The position numbers were made by a program, and so were the translations under genes. Source: an uncultured Prevotellaceae bacterium (lineage in GTDB: Bacteria > Bacteroidota > Bacteroidia > Bacteroidales > Bacteroidaceae). Taken from it: a stretch of DNA of 33,986 nucleotides. The stretch is taken from positions 1 to 33,986 of the forward strand of contig CACWMK010000032.1 in assembly GCA_902761905.1 (NCBI GenBank). Reading direction: 5' to 3'. This document shows, piece after piece, positions 1 to 8,454 of this stretch. Each line of letters opens with the position of its first letter. Positions within the stretch are counted from its first letter, which is position 1. The notes beneath the pieces were generated by a model. It was not told the DNA's origin, did not search any database, and was given only the letters and a program-made list of their open reading frames with translations.

Positions 1-675
1 GAGACCGATAGCCTTAGCAGCACCAGTTGAGTTAGGAACGATGTTCTGAGCACCAGCACGAGCGCGCTGAACATCACCCTTGCGCTGAGGACCGTCGAGG
101 ATCATCTGGTCACCTGTGTAAGCGTGAACAGTTGTCATGATACCGCTCTGGATTGGAGCAAGGTCGTTAAGAGCCTTGGTCATAGGAGCCAGACAGTTTG
201 TTGTACAAGAAGCAGCGCTGATAACAGTGTCAGCAGGAGTCAGAGTCTTGTGGTTTACATTGTAAACGATAGTAGGCAGATCGTTACCAGCAGGAGCAGA
301 GATAACAACCTTCTTAGCACCAGCTGTCAGGTGAGCAGAAGCCTTCTCCTTAGATGTGTAGAAACCTGTGCACTCCAGAACAACGTCTACATCCAGCTTA
401 CCCCAAGGGAGCTCAGCAGCGTTAGGAATAGCATAGATAGTGATCTTCTGGCCATCAACAACGATGTAATCCTCACCAGCCTCTACAGTGTGCTTGTTCT
501 CACCAATCTTGCCGCAGAAACCACCCTGAGCGGTATCGTACTTAAGCAGGTGAGCGAGCATCTTAGGACTTGTCAAGTCGTTGATTGCTACTACTTCATA
601 ACCTTCAGCCTCGAACATCTGACGGAATGCGAGACGACCAATACGGCCAAAACCGTTAATTGCTACTTTTGTCAT
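1..675 (-). CDS. gapA: Glyceraldehyde-3-phosphate dehydrogenase, type I (3' end cut by window edge)
   Basis: Cytosolic glycolytic enzyme that oxidises glyceraldehyde-3-phosphate with NAD and phosphate to 1,3-bisphosphoglycerate. The first 225 codons are visible. They begin [14 protein letters not shown], the Rossmann NAD-binding motif, and include the catalytic cysteine motif [13 protein letters not shown] and the HAYTGDQ segment of the catalytic domain. The family is usually about 335 residues, so roughly the last third lies outside the window. The ATG at 675-673 is chosen because the conserved N-terminus begins exactly there. A TAACTTTG promoter element lies about 85 nt upstream. The gene stands alone here and diverges from mscL. 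Identification is secure; the paralog type is not determined. Confidence 0.97.
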   Translation of the reverse strand, partial: MTKVAINGFGRIGRLAFRQMFEAEGYEVVAINDLTSPKMLAHLLKYDTAQGGFCGKIGENKHTVEAGEDYIVVDGQKITIYAIPNAAELPWGKLDVDVVLECTGFYTSKEKASAHLTAGAKKVVISAPAGNDLPTIVYNVNHKTLTPADTVISAASCTTNCLAPMTKALNDLAPIQSGIMTTVHAYTGDQMILDGPQRKGDVQRARAGAQNIVPNSTGAAKAIGL

Positions 676-758
676 TTTACTTAATTATTTAAATGGGTTA
701 TACCTATAAATTACTAACTTTTTTACCTCTAAATCGAAAATTTTTCTGATTTCGGATG

Positions 759-766
759 CAAAGTTA
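759..766 (-). promoter_or_regulatory. Bacteroidota -7 promoter element for gapA
   Basis: On the minus strand the sequence reads TAACTTTG, matching TAnnTTTG. It leaves a leader of roughly 75-80 nt before the gapA ATG. No convincing TTTG -33 element is seen at the usual spacing, so the call rests on the -7 match and position. Confidence 0.5.
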
Positions 767-778
767 CAAAATAATTTC

Positions 779-786
779 TATATTTG
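779..786 (+). promoter_or_regulatory. Bacteroidota -7 promoter element for mscL
   Basis: TATATTTG on the plus strand, followed by GCACC, fits the TAnnTTTG consensus. The mscL leader would be about 155 nt. The -33 region is weak. This element and the gapA element lie back to back in the divergent intergenic region. Confidence 0.4.
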
Positions 787-887
787 CACCATAAATCAAT
801 TAAAAATAAAGTAAAAACTTAAAATCGAAAAGTGAAAAGAGTGAAAATCGGAAGCAAAAATCCGACGATTGCAAAATACAGATTACA

Positions 888-936
888 AATCAAACATTAT
901 ACATTAAACATTAAAGATTAAACATTATACATTTAA
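888..936. repeat. AT-rich short tandem repeat in the mscL leader
   Basis: Three imperfect copies of a unit close to AAACATTATACATT follow one another just upstream of mscL. The rest of the 676-947 intergenic region holds only the two divergent promoter elements. The repeat may be slippage-prone or a decayed mobile repeat; no function can be assigned. Confidence 0.5.
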
Positions 937-947
937 AACTTAAGATT

Positions 948-1373
948 ATGGGATTAATTAAAGAATTCAAGGAGTTTGCCATGAAGGGCAACGTGATGGA
1001 CATGGCTGTCGGTGTAATCATCGGTGGTGCATTTGGTAAGATCGTAACCTCGCTGGTGGGCGACGTGCTGATGCCTGCAATCAGTCTGGCTACTGGCGGT
1101 ATCGACTTTACCAACCTGTTTATTAACCTGAGCGACGACGTGAAGTATAAGACTCTGGCCGAGGCTCAGGAGGCTGGTGCTTCGGTATTAGCCTACGGAC
1201 AGTTCCTGCAGAACATCCTCGACTTCGTGATCATCGCATTCTGTATCTTCATGATGCTTAAGGGTATCAACAAGCTGAACCGCAAGAAGGAAGAACCCGC
1301 CCCCGAGGCTCCAAAGGGCCCCACACAGGAGGAACTCCTGACAGAGATTCGCGATCTGCTTAAGAAGCAATAA
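948..1373 (+). CDS. mscL: Large-conductance mechanosensitive channel MscL
   Basis: Inner-membrane homopentameric channel that opens under membrane tension to release solutes during osmotic downshock. The protein has 141 residues, as usual for the family. It shows the N-terminal amphipathic helix ([20 protein letters not shown]), the glycine-rich pore-lining TM1 with [16 protein letters not shown], a periplasmic loop, TM2 near residues 85-108 ([16 protein letters not shown]), and a charged cytoplasmic C-terminal helix. The ATG at 948 starts the conserved N-terminus. The gene is monocistronic and ends at a strong hairpin terminator. Identification is secure. Confidence 0.97.
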   Translation: MGLIKEFKEFAMKGNVMDMAVGVIIGGAFGKIVTSLVGDVLMPAISLATGGIDFTNLFINLSDDVKYKTLAEAQEAGASVLAYGQFLQNILDFVIIAFCIFMMLKGINKLNRKKEEPAPEAPKGPTQEELLTEIRDLLKKQ

Positions 1374-1456
1374 AAAGAAAGATCCCCGCTCGCTTTGAGT
1401 GGGGATTTTCAGTTATGGCTGACTAATTTAGTCTTTCCATCTGTTTGTCATTTATC
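1373..1456 (-). ncRNA. Candidate small RNA of about 80 nt
   Basis: The orphan promoter at 1493-1462 would start transcription near 1456. The RNA would run through a small GACTAA-A-TTAGTC hairpin (1421-1433) and end at the hairpin 1382-1406 followed by a U-rich tract. It contains a seven-codon ATG ORF (1451-1428, MTNRWKD) whose reality is unknown. The remaining guaA-mscL spacer up to 1565 shows nothing else. Promoter and terminator are visible; the existence of a stable RNA is inference. Confidence 0.35.
1382..1410. terminator. Bidirectional intrinsic terminator after mscL
   Basis: A 10-bp stem (1382-1391 with 1397-1406, one G-U pair) and 5-nt loop GCTTT is followed by TTTTC on the plus strand. 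On the minus strand the same stem is followed by CTTTCTTTTTATT, so it can stop transcription both ways. It terminates mscL and could also terminate the antisense transcript predicted from 1493-1462. Confidence 0.8.
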
Positions 1457-1461
1457 GTTAG

Positions 1462-1493
1462 CAAATATACGACATAACTCTGAAAGTTCCAAA
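1462..1493 (-). promoter_or_regulatory. Near-perfect orphan promoter pointing away from guaA
   Basis: On the minus strand TTTG (1493-1490), a 20-nt spacer and TATATTTG (1469-1462) match the Bacteroidota consensus exactly. It lies downstream of the guaA stop codon and points toward the mscL 3' end, so it serves no annotated protein gene. Confidence 0.65.
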
Positions 1494-1565
1494 TTCCGTT
1501 TTGGATTTCACGGATAATCAGCCTGATTTTTCCTTGATTTACATCAATTTAACTTAAATTAATTT

Positions 1566-3251
1566 TTACTCCCACTCAATTGTTGCGGGTGGCTTTGACG
1601 AGATGTCGTAGCAAACGCGATTTACTCCGCGTACCTTATTAATAATCTCGTTTGATACCTTAGCCAGGAACTCGTATGGCAGATGCGCCCAGTCGGCTGT
1701 CATGGCATCGGTTGATGTCACAGCACGCAGAGCTACAGGATGCTCGTATGTGCGCTCATCGCCCATCACACCTACACTGCGAACTGTCGACAGCAGAATA
1801 GCTCCAGCCTGCCAAACCTGATCGTAAAGAGATACCTCAATTTCGACTTCGTCGCAGTTCCGTTGCGACTCGGCAAAGCCCAAACGAGTTTGGCTCTGCT
1901 CTCGCTGCTCCGTCCCTTCGCCATCCTTCATATCGGCAGGAATACCAGCGGCCAGCACCTTACGGGCCTCTTCGCCAGAGAGTTTCACCTTGAAATCACG
2001 AAGGCCCTGAATATAGATATCATCCGCATTCTGCAGAATCTCCACTTTTTCACGAGTGATGTCACCAAGGATACGGACAGCAAGTCCGGGACCTGGGAAT
2101 GGGTGACGGGTAATCAGGTGCTCAGGCATGCCCATCTGGCGACCTACACGACGAACCTCATCCTTAAACAACCACTTGAGTGGCTCACAGAGCTGCAGGT
2201 GCATCTCCTTGGGCAATCCACCTACGTTGTGGTGACTCTTGATGACCTTACCAGTGATATTCAGACTCTCGATACGGTCGGGATAGATAGTGCCCTGACC
2301 CAGCCACTTGGCATCGGTAATCTTCTTAGCCTCGGCATTGAACACCTCTACAAAGTCGCGACCGATAATCTTACGCTTCTGCTCAGGATCGGTTACACCA
2401 GCCAGATCGCTGAAGAACTTCTCGCTGGCATCCACGCCTATCACATTGAGGCCCAGCACCTTGTAGTCTTCCATCACCTGGGCAAACTCGTTCTTGCGAA
2501 GCATACCATGGTCGACGAAGATACAGGTCAGTCGGTTGCCGATAGCCTTGTTTAGCAGCACAGCAGCTACTGATGAATCTACACCTCCTGACAATCCAAG
2601 TATCACGCGGTCGTCGCCAAGCTGCTCCTTAAGTTCAGCAACAGTAGTCTCAACAAACGATGCTGCACTCCACTCCTGCTTACTGCCGCAGATATCCACT
2701 ACGAAGTTCTTCAGGAGCTGTGTACCCTGGAGTGTGTGGAACACCTCGGGGTGGAACTGCACTGCCCATACAGGCTGCTTGGTGCTGGCAAAGGCGGCGT
2801 TCTTCACGTCCTTAGTACTGCCGATAACCTCGAAATCGCTTGGGATGGCGGTGATGGTGTCACCATGACTCATCCACACCTGCGAACCCTTCTCGAATCC
2901 CTTGAACAGAGGGTTGTCGAGATTGATAGTCTCGAGGTTGGCACGTCCATACTCGCGAGAGTCGGCCTTTTCTACCTTACCACCCAGTGTATTGCTGATA
3001 AACTGGGCTCCGTAGCAGATACCCAGCACAGGTACACGTCCAACAAACTGCGACAGGTCGACCTTGAATGCCTCAGGATCGTGCACTGAGTAGGGTGAGC
3101 CACTCAGGATAACACCAATCACCGATGGGTCGTCCTTAGGGAATTTGTTGTAGGGTAGAATCTCGCAGAAGGTGTCCAGCTCGCGCACTCGGCGACCAAT
3201 CAGCTGAGTGGTCTGCGAACCGAAATCCAAAATAATAATCTTCTGTGTCAT
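1566..3251 (-). CDS. guaA: GMP synthase (glutamine-hydrolysing) with an in-frame repeat insertion
   Basis: Cytosolic enzyme of purine synthesis that converts XMP to GMP using ATP and glutamine. The N-terminal class I glutaminase domain carries the nucleophile in LGICYGAQ (Cys79) and the HPE of QFHPEV. The ATP-pyrophosphatase domain has [10 protein letters not shown] near residues 218-227. The C-terminal dimerisation domain ends in PPATIEWE. At 561 residues it is longer than the usual 510-530. The extra length includes about 23 residues (roughly 444-467) rich in Arg, Gln and Glu, inserted between PADMKDGE and [11 protein letters not shown] and encoded by repetitive DNA (1851-1926). The flanking conserved sequence is intact and in frame, so the enzyme is probably functional. 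It follows a nucleotidyltransferase gene by 41 nt and is likely co-transcribed with it. Confidence 0.97.
   Translation of the reverse strand: MTQKIIILDFGSQTTQLIGRRVRELDTFCEILPYNKFPKDDPSVIGVILSGSPYSVHDPEAFKVDLSQFVGRVPVLGICYGAQFISNTLGGKVEKADSREYGRANLETINLDNPLFKGFEKGSQVWMSHGDTITAIPSDFEVIGSTKDVKNAAFASTKQPVWAVQFHPEVFHTLQGTQLLKNFVVDICGSKQEWSAASFVETTVAELKEQLGDDRVILGLSGGVDSSVAAVLLNKAIGNRLTCIFVDHGMLRKNEFAQVMEDYKVLGLNVIGVDASEKFFSDLAGVTDPEQKRKIIGRDFVEVFNAEAKKITDAKWLGQGTIYPDRIESLNITGKVIKSHHNVGGLPKEMHLQLCEPLKWLFKDEVRRVGRQMGMPEHLITRHPFPGPGLAVRILGDITREKVEILQNADDIYIQGLRDFKVKLSGEEARKVLAAGIPADMKDGEGTEQREQSQTRLGFAESQRNCDEVEIEVSLYDQVWQAGAILLSTVRSVGVMGDERTYEHPVALRAVTSTDAMTADWAHLPYEFLAKVSNEIINKVRGVNRVCYDISSKPPATIEWE
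1851..1926 (-). repeat. Palindromic repeat inserted in frame in guaA
   Basis: The segment contains a hairpin GTCGCA-7nt-TGCGAC (1851-1869) and a GCCAAAC/GTTTGGG inverted pair. The 36 nt at 1869-1904 match 21369-21404 in the AlkD-sigma gene at 30 of 36 positions, on the coding strand and in the same frame. The peptides correspond: [13 protein letters not shown] here, REQGQASLSLAER there. Confidence 0.75.
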
Positions 3252-3262
3252 ACTATATATTT

Positions 3263-3294
3263 AATTGAAAATTGACAATTGAAAATTGAAAATT
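3263..3294. repeat. AATTGAAAATT/AATTGACAATT tandem repeat
   Basis: Overlapping copies of AATTGAAAATTGACAATT fill almost all of the 41-nt gap between the nucleotidyltransferase stop and the guaA start. The stop codon itself lies at the repeat edge. A related tract occurs inside menE at about 9117-9134. Confidence 0.6.
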
Positions 3295-4018
3295 ATAAGC
3301 CGTCAACGAAGGCTTCGGCTTTGTCGAGGGCGTCTAGTTTGCCTACATCCAGCAGGCGCAGGTCCTTGGCCTCGTAACCCTTAATCAGATGATCGCCACA
3401 GGCCTTCAGATAGAAGTCCATGATGGGGAATCGCTCTGGCCACTCATCAAGCAGTGGAGCCAGCGATGGATGGAACACGTGGATGCCTGAGAAAGCGAGC
3501 TTTCTTAATTGAGAATTAAGATTTGAGAATTGAGAGATGGGGCCTTTGAGTTCGCCTGTTTCGATGTTGGTCCAACCTTGCAGGCGCATGTCGTCATCAA
3601 ACATCAGATAGCGTTTGGTCTTGCGCTCGCTCACCACCAGCAATGGGGCATCCATTGGCAGGGCGGTAAGATCTAGATTGCTCAGGATATCCACATTATG
3701 TATAAGGATAGGCTCAGATGGGTCGAACAATGGCAGGGCCTTCTTAATGCCTCCGCCTGTCTCGAGCAACTGACTAGTCTCATCGCTTATACGGATGTCG
3801 AGACCAAAGTTGTCGTTGGCCTTGAGATAGTCAACTATCTGATCGGCAAAGTGGTGCACATTTACCACGATGCGCTCATAACCTGACTGTTTAAGTTTCT
3901 GGATAACGTGCCAAATGAGCGGCTGCCCCCCTACCCTCACCATTGCCTTTGGCATGGTGTCGGTCAGTGGCTTAAGGCGTGTGCCAAGCCCTGCTGCAAA
4001 GATCATTGCTTGCTTCAT
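3293..4018 (-). CDS. Sugar-1-phosphate nucleotidyltransferase (NTP_transferase family)
   Basis: Predicted to transfer a nucleotidyl group from NTP to a sugar phosphate, in the family of mannose-1-phosphate guanylyltransferase and MurNAc-1-P uridylyltransferase (MurU). The 241-residue protein begins MKQAMIFAAGLGTRLKPLTD, containing the signature GxGTRLxPLT, then PKAMVRVGGQPLIWHVI and the HNVDIL metal-site Asp motif. The ATG at 4018-4016 is preferred over an in-frame upstream ATG because a TACCTTTG promoter lies between them. About 12 residues near 161-172 (QFSNLNSQLR) are encoded by an AATTGAGAATT-type repeat and look like an in-frame insertion. It is the first gene of a likely two-gene unit with guaA. 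The substrate is not determined. Confidence 0.85.
   Translation of the reverse strand: MKQAMIFAAGLGTRLKPLTDTMPKAMVRVGGQPLIWHVIQKLKQSGYERIVVNVHHFADQIVDYLKANDNFGLDIRISDETSQLLETGGGIKKALPLFDPSEPILIHNVDILSNLDLTALPMDAPLLVVSERKTKRYLMFDDDMRLQGWTNIETGELKGPISQFSNLNSQLRKLAFSGIHVFHPSLAPLLDEWPERFPIMDFYLKACGDHLIKGYEAKDLRLLDVGKLDALDKAEAFVDGL
3503..3536. repeat. AATTGAGAATT-type repeat inside the nucleotidyltransferase gene
   Basis: Two arms of a repeat, AATTGAGAATTAAG and TTTGAGAATTGAGA, are read in frame as QFSNLNSQLR between KGP and LAFSGIHVF. Its composition resembles the intergenic AATTGAAAATT tract at 3263-3294 more than the surrounding GC-richer gene. Confidence 0.5.
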
Positions 4019-4044
4019 TTGCGCACTATGCTTTATTTGGGTTG

Positions 4045-4052
4045 CAAAGGTA
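4045..4052 (-). promoter_or_regulatory. -7 promoter element for the nucleotidyltransferase-guaA unit
   Basis: The minus strand reads TACCTTTG followed by CAACCC, 27 nt upstream of the ATG at 4018. It supports the shorter start. No clear -33 TTTG is visible. Confidence 0.55.
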
Positions 4053-4069
4053 GCAATTTTTTCGGAGAT

Positions 4070-4109
4070 AAAAAAAGAATTGCTCCAAAATATTTCATTT
4101 GGAGCAATT
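4070..4109 (-). terminator. Intrinsic terminator of the outer-membrane protein gene
   Basis: A perfect 12-bp stem (4078-4089 with 4098-4109) with an 8-nt loop is followed on the minus strand by a C and seven Ts. It begins 14 nt after the stop codon of the 996-residue gene. Confidence 0.85.
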
Positions 4110-4122
4110 TTATCGTTCATTA

Positions 4123-7113
4123 TTACATCATGCGTGGACCACCGAAGCCTCCACCACGAGGACCTCCGCCAAATCCGCCACGAGGACCACCACCGAATCC
4201 TCCGCGACCTCCACGTCCGCCAGGACCACCAGGGCCACCGAAGCCCTGACGTCCAGCCTTACCTCCAAAGAGGTTCAGACGATAGATGACGTGCAGCATA
4301 CCATAGCTCGTGATTGCGTTGTAGCTGGTTTCGCTGCTTGAGAGTGCAGATATCGTACGACTAACAGTCGACTGCTCGTGCAGGATGTCGTACAACTGCA
4401 GTGAGATGGTGAGTGGCTTACCCTTGAGGAAGCTCTGCGATACCTGGGCATTCCAGATGAGCTCGTTGGTGTTCATCGATGCATCGCTGTAACCACGACG
4501 GCTCTGCATATTCAGGTTGGTGGTGAGCGATGTTCCCCAAGGTGCTGTGATACCGATCATACCACCGTATGAGAACTGCCATGTATCCATATTGCTGTTC
4601 TTCTGCAGTTCACTGCGCGAACGCATGTAGTTAAGCGATCCATTGAGCTCGATCTCCAACCAGTCGTTACGGAAGCTGGTAGCCAGGCGCTCACCTACTG
4701 TCAGCGATGTAGTAACACTTCTCTGTGACTCTACATTCAGACCTGTGCTTACAAAACCTACGTTATGGTTATATCCCAGGTTTGTGAATGTGTTGACATT
4801 GAAATAGCCGGTAGAGTCGATAGCTGTATTAAACATGAATCCCATGTTACCGTTCCAGTTACCATTTACGTTCTCGGGACGTGTGATTGTACCACCAGAG
4901 CCATCAGTATTATAGGTTGTCTTGTTGGCAATCGAGTTTGATGTAGTAGAGAAGTTGATGAATGTCATCACTGCACGCTGGTGCTTCTGGAAGTAGTCGT
5001 TGTAGAACAACTGGAAGTTCTGTGTGAACGAAGGCTTCAATCCAGGGTTACCAGTGGTGATACGCAGTGGGTTACTGTCATCATACACATCGAGCAGATC
5101 GCTGATAGAAGGCTGCTGACTACGTCCACGATAGGTGAAACGCAGCTGACCAGTCTGCGACTTCTTCCAACGGAAATCAAGTGTTGGAGTATAGTTTGTC
5201 ACAGTGCGTGTGGTGTCAGCACGATATACTCTGCCATCCGACTTGGTGTAGTCCTGCAGAAAGTGCGACTTCTGAGGGATTACCTGGAATCCTACATTGA
5301 AGTTGTAAGCCTTGCGAACGATACGCAGCATTACCTCACCAGTGTGGGTATAGTTGCTGTACTCAGAGAACTTGCTCAGTTTCGGATCCTTATAATAATC
5401 CAATGATTCAGTAAGAGGATCAAGATATACATCCCAGTTACGATAATCAGGCGCGATACCAGAATAATCCACACCAGTGAGACTATAAGTCTTACGATCG
5501 CTCTTGGTGAAGCTGTACTGATAGTTATAGCTGAACTGCAGATAAACCTGACGTGCGATAGGCTCGCTATAGGTCAGTCGGGCACTGTAGCCCCATCTGT
5601 CCTGCGGAGTAACACTGTAACGGTTGGACTGGTAAGTAGAGTCGATATGTAGCTGGGTTATAGGATCGACAAACTGGAAATAATCCACGAAGTTGTTCGA
5701 CATCGACTTGCTGGCACCCTCGCTCCAGTTGGCATTCAACTGCAGTGTGATGTTACGTCCATTGTTGCTCAGTCGACGGTTCAACTGCAGCATACCTCTC
5801 AGGTTCTTAGAGTCGCTATAGCTGATACCATCCTGCACGCTATAGTTCTGAGCTATACCATACTGTTTTGCGATAGTATATACATCGGCCAGAGGGTCAG
5901 TGCTATAGTCGAACGGATTCTTATCAAAAGTTGTATTTGTACTGGTATTCACACCGTCGTTGGTGCTATAGCTGAAGTTAGGACGGAACATGATGTTCGT
6001 CATCGAGTCAGGCTGCCACTCTATTCGCATCTGTCCGTTCCAGCTGTCTGAGCGCGAGAAGTTACGGCTCATACTGTTGCGATACTGCGAAGTCTGCTCA
6101 TTGATAAAGTTTGTACTATTACCTTTTGAGTAAGTATCACCATTGCTATGATTCCATCGCACGCTACCATCAAACTTAAACTTATCAGTCTTCTCATAGT
6201 TCAGGTTCACACCAGTCATCTTGGTAGCAGTGAGGCCCTGACGTCCACCGCCGAAACGGCCTCCGCCACCACCGCCTGGGAATCCCATATCATTTGTATT
6301 GTTTGCATTGGTCATCAGGAAAACCTTCATGTCATTCTGCATGACACCACCGAAGATACGGCCAGAGTAACGGTTCTTGGTACCTATACCCAGGTCGGCA
6401 TTCACCATCACGCCCTTGTTCATACCGGCCTTGATACCGAAGTCGAGCACAGTCTCCTCCTCACCGTCTTCGATACCGCTTACACGTGCCAGGTCACTCT
6501 TCTGATCGTAGGCCTTGATGCGGTCGATGATATTTGTAGGCAGATTCTTCATGGCAGTCTTGGTATCGCCAGTCATAAACTCCTTACCGTCTACCAGAAT
6601 CTTCTTAACCTCCTTACCGTTGATCTTGATAGTTCCATCATCACTTACCTCAGCACCTGGCAAGCGCTTAACCAGTTCCTCAACTACCGAACCCTCGGGA
6701 GTGCGGAATGCAGCAGCGTTATATACAAAGGTGTCGGCCTTCAGGGTTACCTTCGAAGCACGTGCAGTAACTGTGGCACCCTTCAGCATGATAGCATCGG
6801 GCGACAGCGAGATAGTACCTGCATTGTAACCCTTACCATCCTTAAGAGTAATCTTCTTGGTGTAGGTCTTAAATCCCACGTAGGTAATCTTCAGTGTGAA
6901 GGTTCCATCGCTTGGAGCTGTCACACGGAAAGCACCATCGGTGTTAGTTACGGCATTGGCTACAACTTTCTCGCCCGAAAGAATAGAGGCGGTAGCCTGG
7001 ATAACAGCGTCTTGAGTATCCTGCTCAATCACTTTACCTTGTACCACGCGCTGTGCGTGTACTGACAGAACCGCTAGCATGGCGGTGGTCATTAATAGAA
7101 CTAATCTTCTCAT
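4123..7113 (-). CDS. Outer-membrane beta-barrel protein, TonB-receptor-like, with Gly-rich C-terminal tail
   Basis: A 996-residue exported protein. It has a signal peptide (1-20, MRRLVLLMTTAMLAVLSVHA), a carboxypeptidase-regulatory-like beta-sandwich at about 22-105 (VVQGKVIEQDTQDAVIQAT ... DGAFRVTAP), a plug-like domain at about 115-235 (LKADTFVYNAAAF, VEELVKRLPGAEVSDDGTIK, ILVDGKEF), and a long beta-barrel rich in alternating aromatic strands. This layout matches Bacteroidota OMP_b-brl_3 / SusC-like receptors. A glycine-rich run (PGGGGGGRFGGGRQG) sits near residue 280. The last 45 residues are FGG/PRGG repeats and do not end in the usual terminal aromatic. No SusD partner is adjacent and the substrate is unknown. 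It is monocistronic with its own terminator. Confidence 0.88.
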   Translation of the reverse strand: MRRLVLLMTTAMLAVLSVHAQRVVQGKVIEQDTQDAVIQATASILSGEKVVANAVTNTDGAFRVTAPSDGTFTLKITYVGFKTYTKKITLKDGKGYNAGTISLSPDAIMLKGATVTARASKVTLKADTFVYNAAAFRTPEGSVVEELVKRLPGAEVSDDGTIKINGKEVKKILVDGKEFMTGDTKTAMKNLPTNIIDRIKAYDQKSDLARVSGIEDGEEETVLDFGIKAGMNKGVMVNADLGIGTKNRYSGRIFGGVMQNDMKVFLMTNANNTNDMGFPGGGGGGRFGGGRQGLTATKMTGVNLNYEKTDKFKFDGSVRWNHSNGDTYSKGNSTNFINEQTSQYRNSMSRNFSRSDSWNGQMRIEWQPDSMTNIMFRPNFSYSTNDGVNTSTNTTFDKNPFDYSTDPLADVYTIAKQYGIAQNYSVQDGISYSDSKNLRGMLQLNRRLSNNGRNITLQLNANWSEGASKSMSNNFVDYFQFVDPITQLHIDSTYQSNRYSVTPQDRWGYSARLTYSEPIARQVYLQFSYNYQYSFTKSDRKTYSLTGVDYSGIAPDYRNWDVYLDPLTESLDYYKDPKLSKFSEYSNYTHTGEVMLRIVRKAYNFNVGFQVIPQKSHFLQDYTKSDGRVYRADTTRTVTNYTPTLDFRWKKSQTGQLRFTYRGRSQQPSISDLLDVYDDSNPLRITTGNPGLKPSFTQNFQLFYNDYFQKHQRAVMTFINFSTTSNSIANKTTYNTDGSGGTITRPENVNGNWNGNMGFMFNTAIDSTGYFNVNTFTNLGYNHNVGFVSTGLNVESQRSVTTSLTVGERLATSFRNDWLEIELNGSLNYMRSRSELQKNSNMDTWQFSYGGMIGITAPWGTSLTTNLNMQSRRGYSDASMNTNELIWNAQVSQSFLKGKPLTISLQLYDILHEQSTVSRTISALSSSETSYNAITSYGMLHVIYRLNLFGGKAGRQGFGGPGGPGGRGGRGGFGGGPRGGFGGGPRGGGFGGPRMM

Positions 7114-7223
7114 TTGCTACTTTTTTCTATGTTTTTTTGAAAGTTTGACGCATATTCAGAAAAAAAGTTTAATGGATACACTATTTTTTTGCCATAATTG
7201 TTACGTTTTATAAAAATTATGAT

Positions 7224-7231
7224 TATCTTTG
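7224..7231 (+). promoter_or_regulatory. -7 promoter element for aroB
   Basis: TATCTTTG followed by CACGC fits TAnnTTTG and lies 43 nt before the aroB ATG. The in-frame TTG at 7229 lies inside this element, which argues against using it as the start codon. The -33 element is weak. The rest of 7114-7273 shows no other feature. Confidence 0.6.
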
Positions 7232-7273
7232 CACGCAGAAAAAATTCGAAATTGTCAACTGGACAACCAGAAA

Positions 7274-8323
7274 ATGAGTCAACAGAAAGTTATCATATCC
7301 CAGCAGTTGGATGCCACACTCAAAGAGGCTATCTCTGAGTGCGAGCACGATATGACATTTGTATTGGCTGATGAGACCACAGCTAAATGTTGCCTGCCTG
7401 TTATCGGTGCATTCGATTATCTCAAGGATGCAAAGACCATCATCATCGAGGCTACAGATACACATAAGAACCTTGCTTCGCTCAGTCATGTATGGCAGGA
7501 GTTGAGCGAGGGCGGTGCCACACGTCACACCTTACTAATAAATATAGGTGGCGGAATGGTTACCGACCTCGGTGGTTTTGCAGCTTCTACATTCAAGCGC
7601 GGCATCAACTATATCAATATCCCCACCACCCTGCTTTCGATGGTAGACGCTTCGGTGGGCGGCAAGACAGGTATCAACTTCCTGGGACTGAAAAACGAGA
7701 TTGGCGTGTTCAACAATGCCAGCAGCGTCATCCTGGACACAGAGTTCCTTAAGACTCTTGATACCGAGAACATGCTCTCTGGTTATGCCGAGATGCTTAA
7801 GCATGGACTGATCAATAATCAGAAGATGCTCGACGAGTTGCTTACATTCGACATCGAGAATCCCGATCTGCAGCAGCTCCAGCGCATGGTGGCCGAATCG
7901 GTAGCCGTCAAGCAGCGCATCGTAACCGAGGATCCCACTGAGAAGGGCATCCGCAAGGCGCTGAACCTGGGTCATACCGCAGGTCATGCCTTCGAGTCGT
8001 TTGCCCTCAAGCATAATCCAGTGCTTCATGGCTACGCTGTGGCATGGGGACTGATAGTAGAACTGTATCTGAGTACCATCAAGACTGGTTTCCCCAGCGA
8101 CAAGATGCATCAGACGGCCAGGTTTATCCTGGACCACTATGGTAAAATGAACATCACGTGCGATGACTACCCAACTCTGTTGGAACTCATGACGCACGAC
8201 AAGAAGAATATAGCTGGCGTCATCAACTTCACGCTTCTGGGCGGTGTGGGCGATATCCTCATCAATCAGACGGCAACGAAGGATGAGATCTATGAGGCGT
8301 TCGACTTCTATAGAGAGAGCTAG
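7274..8323 (+). CDS. aroB: 3-dehydroquinate synthase
   Basis: Cytosolic second step of the shikimate pathway: DAHP to 3-dehydroquinate, using NAD and a divalent metal. The 349-residue protein has the NAD-binding NIGGGMVTDLGGFAASTFKRG segment, PTTLLSMVDASVGGKTGIN, the metal-binding glutamate of SGYAEMLKHGLI, and the LNLGHTAGHAFE metal histidine motif. The ATG at 7274 is the first ATG downstream of the promoter and gives the usual length. The gene is monocistronic, diverges from the outer-membrane protein gene and converges on the men operon. Chorismate from this pathway is the precursor consumed by MenF nearby. Confidence 0.96.
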   Translation: MSQQKVIISQQLDATLKEAISECEHDMTFVLADETTAKCCLPVIGAFDYLKDAKTIIIEATDTHKNLASLSHVWQELSEGGATRHTLLINIGGGMVTDLGGFAASTFKRGINYINIPTTLLSMVDASVGGKTGINFLGLKNEIGVFNNASSVILDTEFLKTLDTENMLSGYAEMLKHGLINNQKMLDELLTFDIENPDLQQLQRMVAESVAVKQRIVTEDPTEKGIRKALNLGHTAGHAFESFALKHNPVLHGYAVAWGLIVELYLSTIKTGFPSDKMHQTARFILDHYGKMNITCDDYPTLLELMTHDKKNIAGVINFTLLGGVGDILINQTATKDEIYEAFDFYRES

Positions 8324-8389
8324 CTTAGATCGTATGTGTGATTAACCAATCAGCTTAATAGACCTAATCATATTACTAACTAATCAGGG

Positions 8390-8415
8390 TAGGACTGCTC
8401 GCGAGAGTAGTCCTA
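8390..8415. terminator. Hairpin between convergent aroB and menE
   Basis: An 11-bp stem (8390-8400 with 8405-8415, one G-U pair) and GCGA loop lies between the two stop codons. The plus strand continues TTCACTTTTAACC, a weak T tract. It probably ends aroB transcription. Confidence 0.55.
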
Positions 8416-8433
8416 TTCACTTTTAACCTTATT

Positions 8434-8454
8434 TGTTCTTCTGTTCTTTTTATC
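8434..8454. repeat. AGAACA-type repeat arm at the menE stop codon
   Basis: The minus strand reads GATAAAAAGAACAGAAGAAC and includes the menE TAA. The same arm recurs in both orientations at 14666-14749 and 19653-19753, each time at a gene boundary. Confidence 0.6.

Noticed and set aside
1188-1370. 60-codon frame downstream of the orphan promoter at 1462-1493, antisense to mscL
   Set aside because: It lies beyond the bidirectional terminator and mirrors the mscL coding pattern, so a small RNA ending at the terminator is more plausible.
1740-2555. Long open frame (271 codons) on the strand opposite guaA
   Set aside because: It lies wholly antisense to a conserved enzyme and has no recognisable motif or promoter; it reflects codon bias of guaA.
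4019-4120. Longer start for the nucleotidyltransferase gene at 4120
   Set aside because: The extension translates the terminator of the upstream gene and the promoter at 4045-4052; the conserved fold begins at 4018.
6148-7065. 305-codon open frame opposite the outer-membrane protein gene
   Set aside because: Antisense shadow with no start context or family resemblance.
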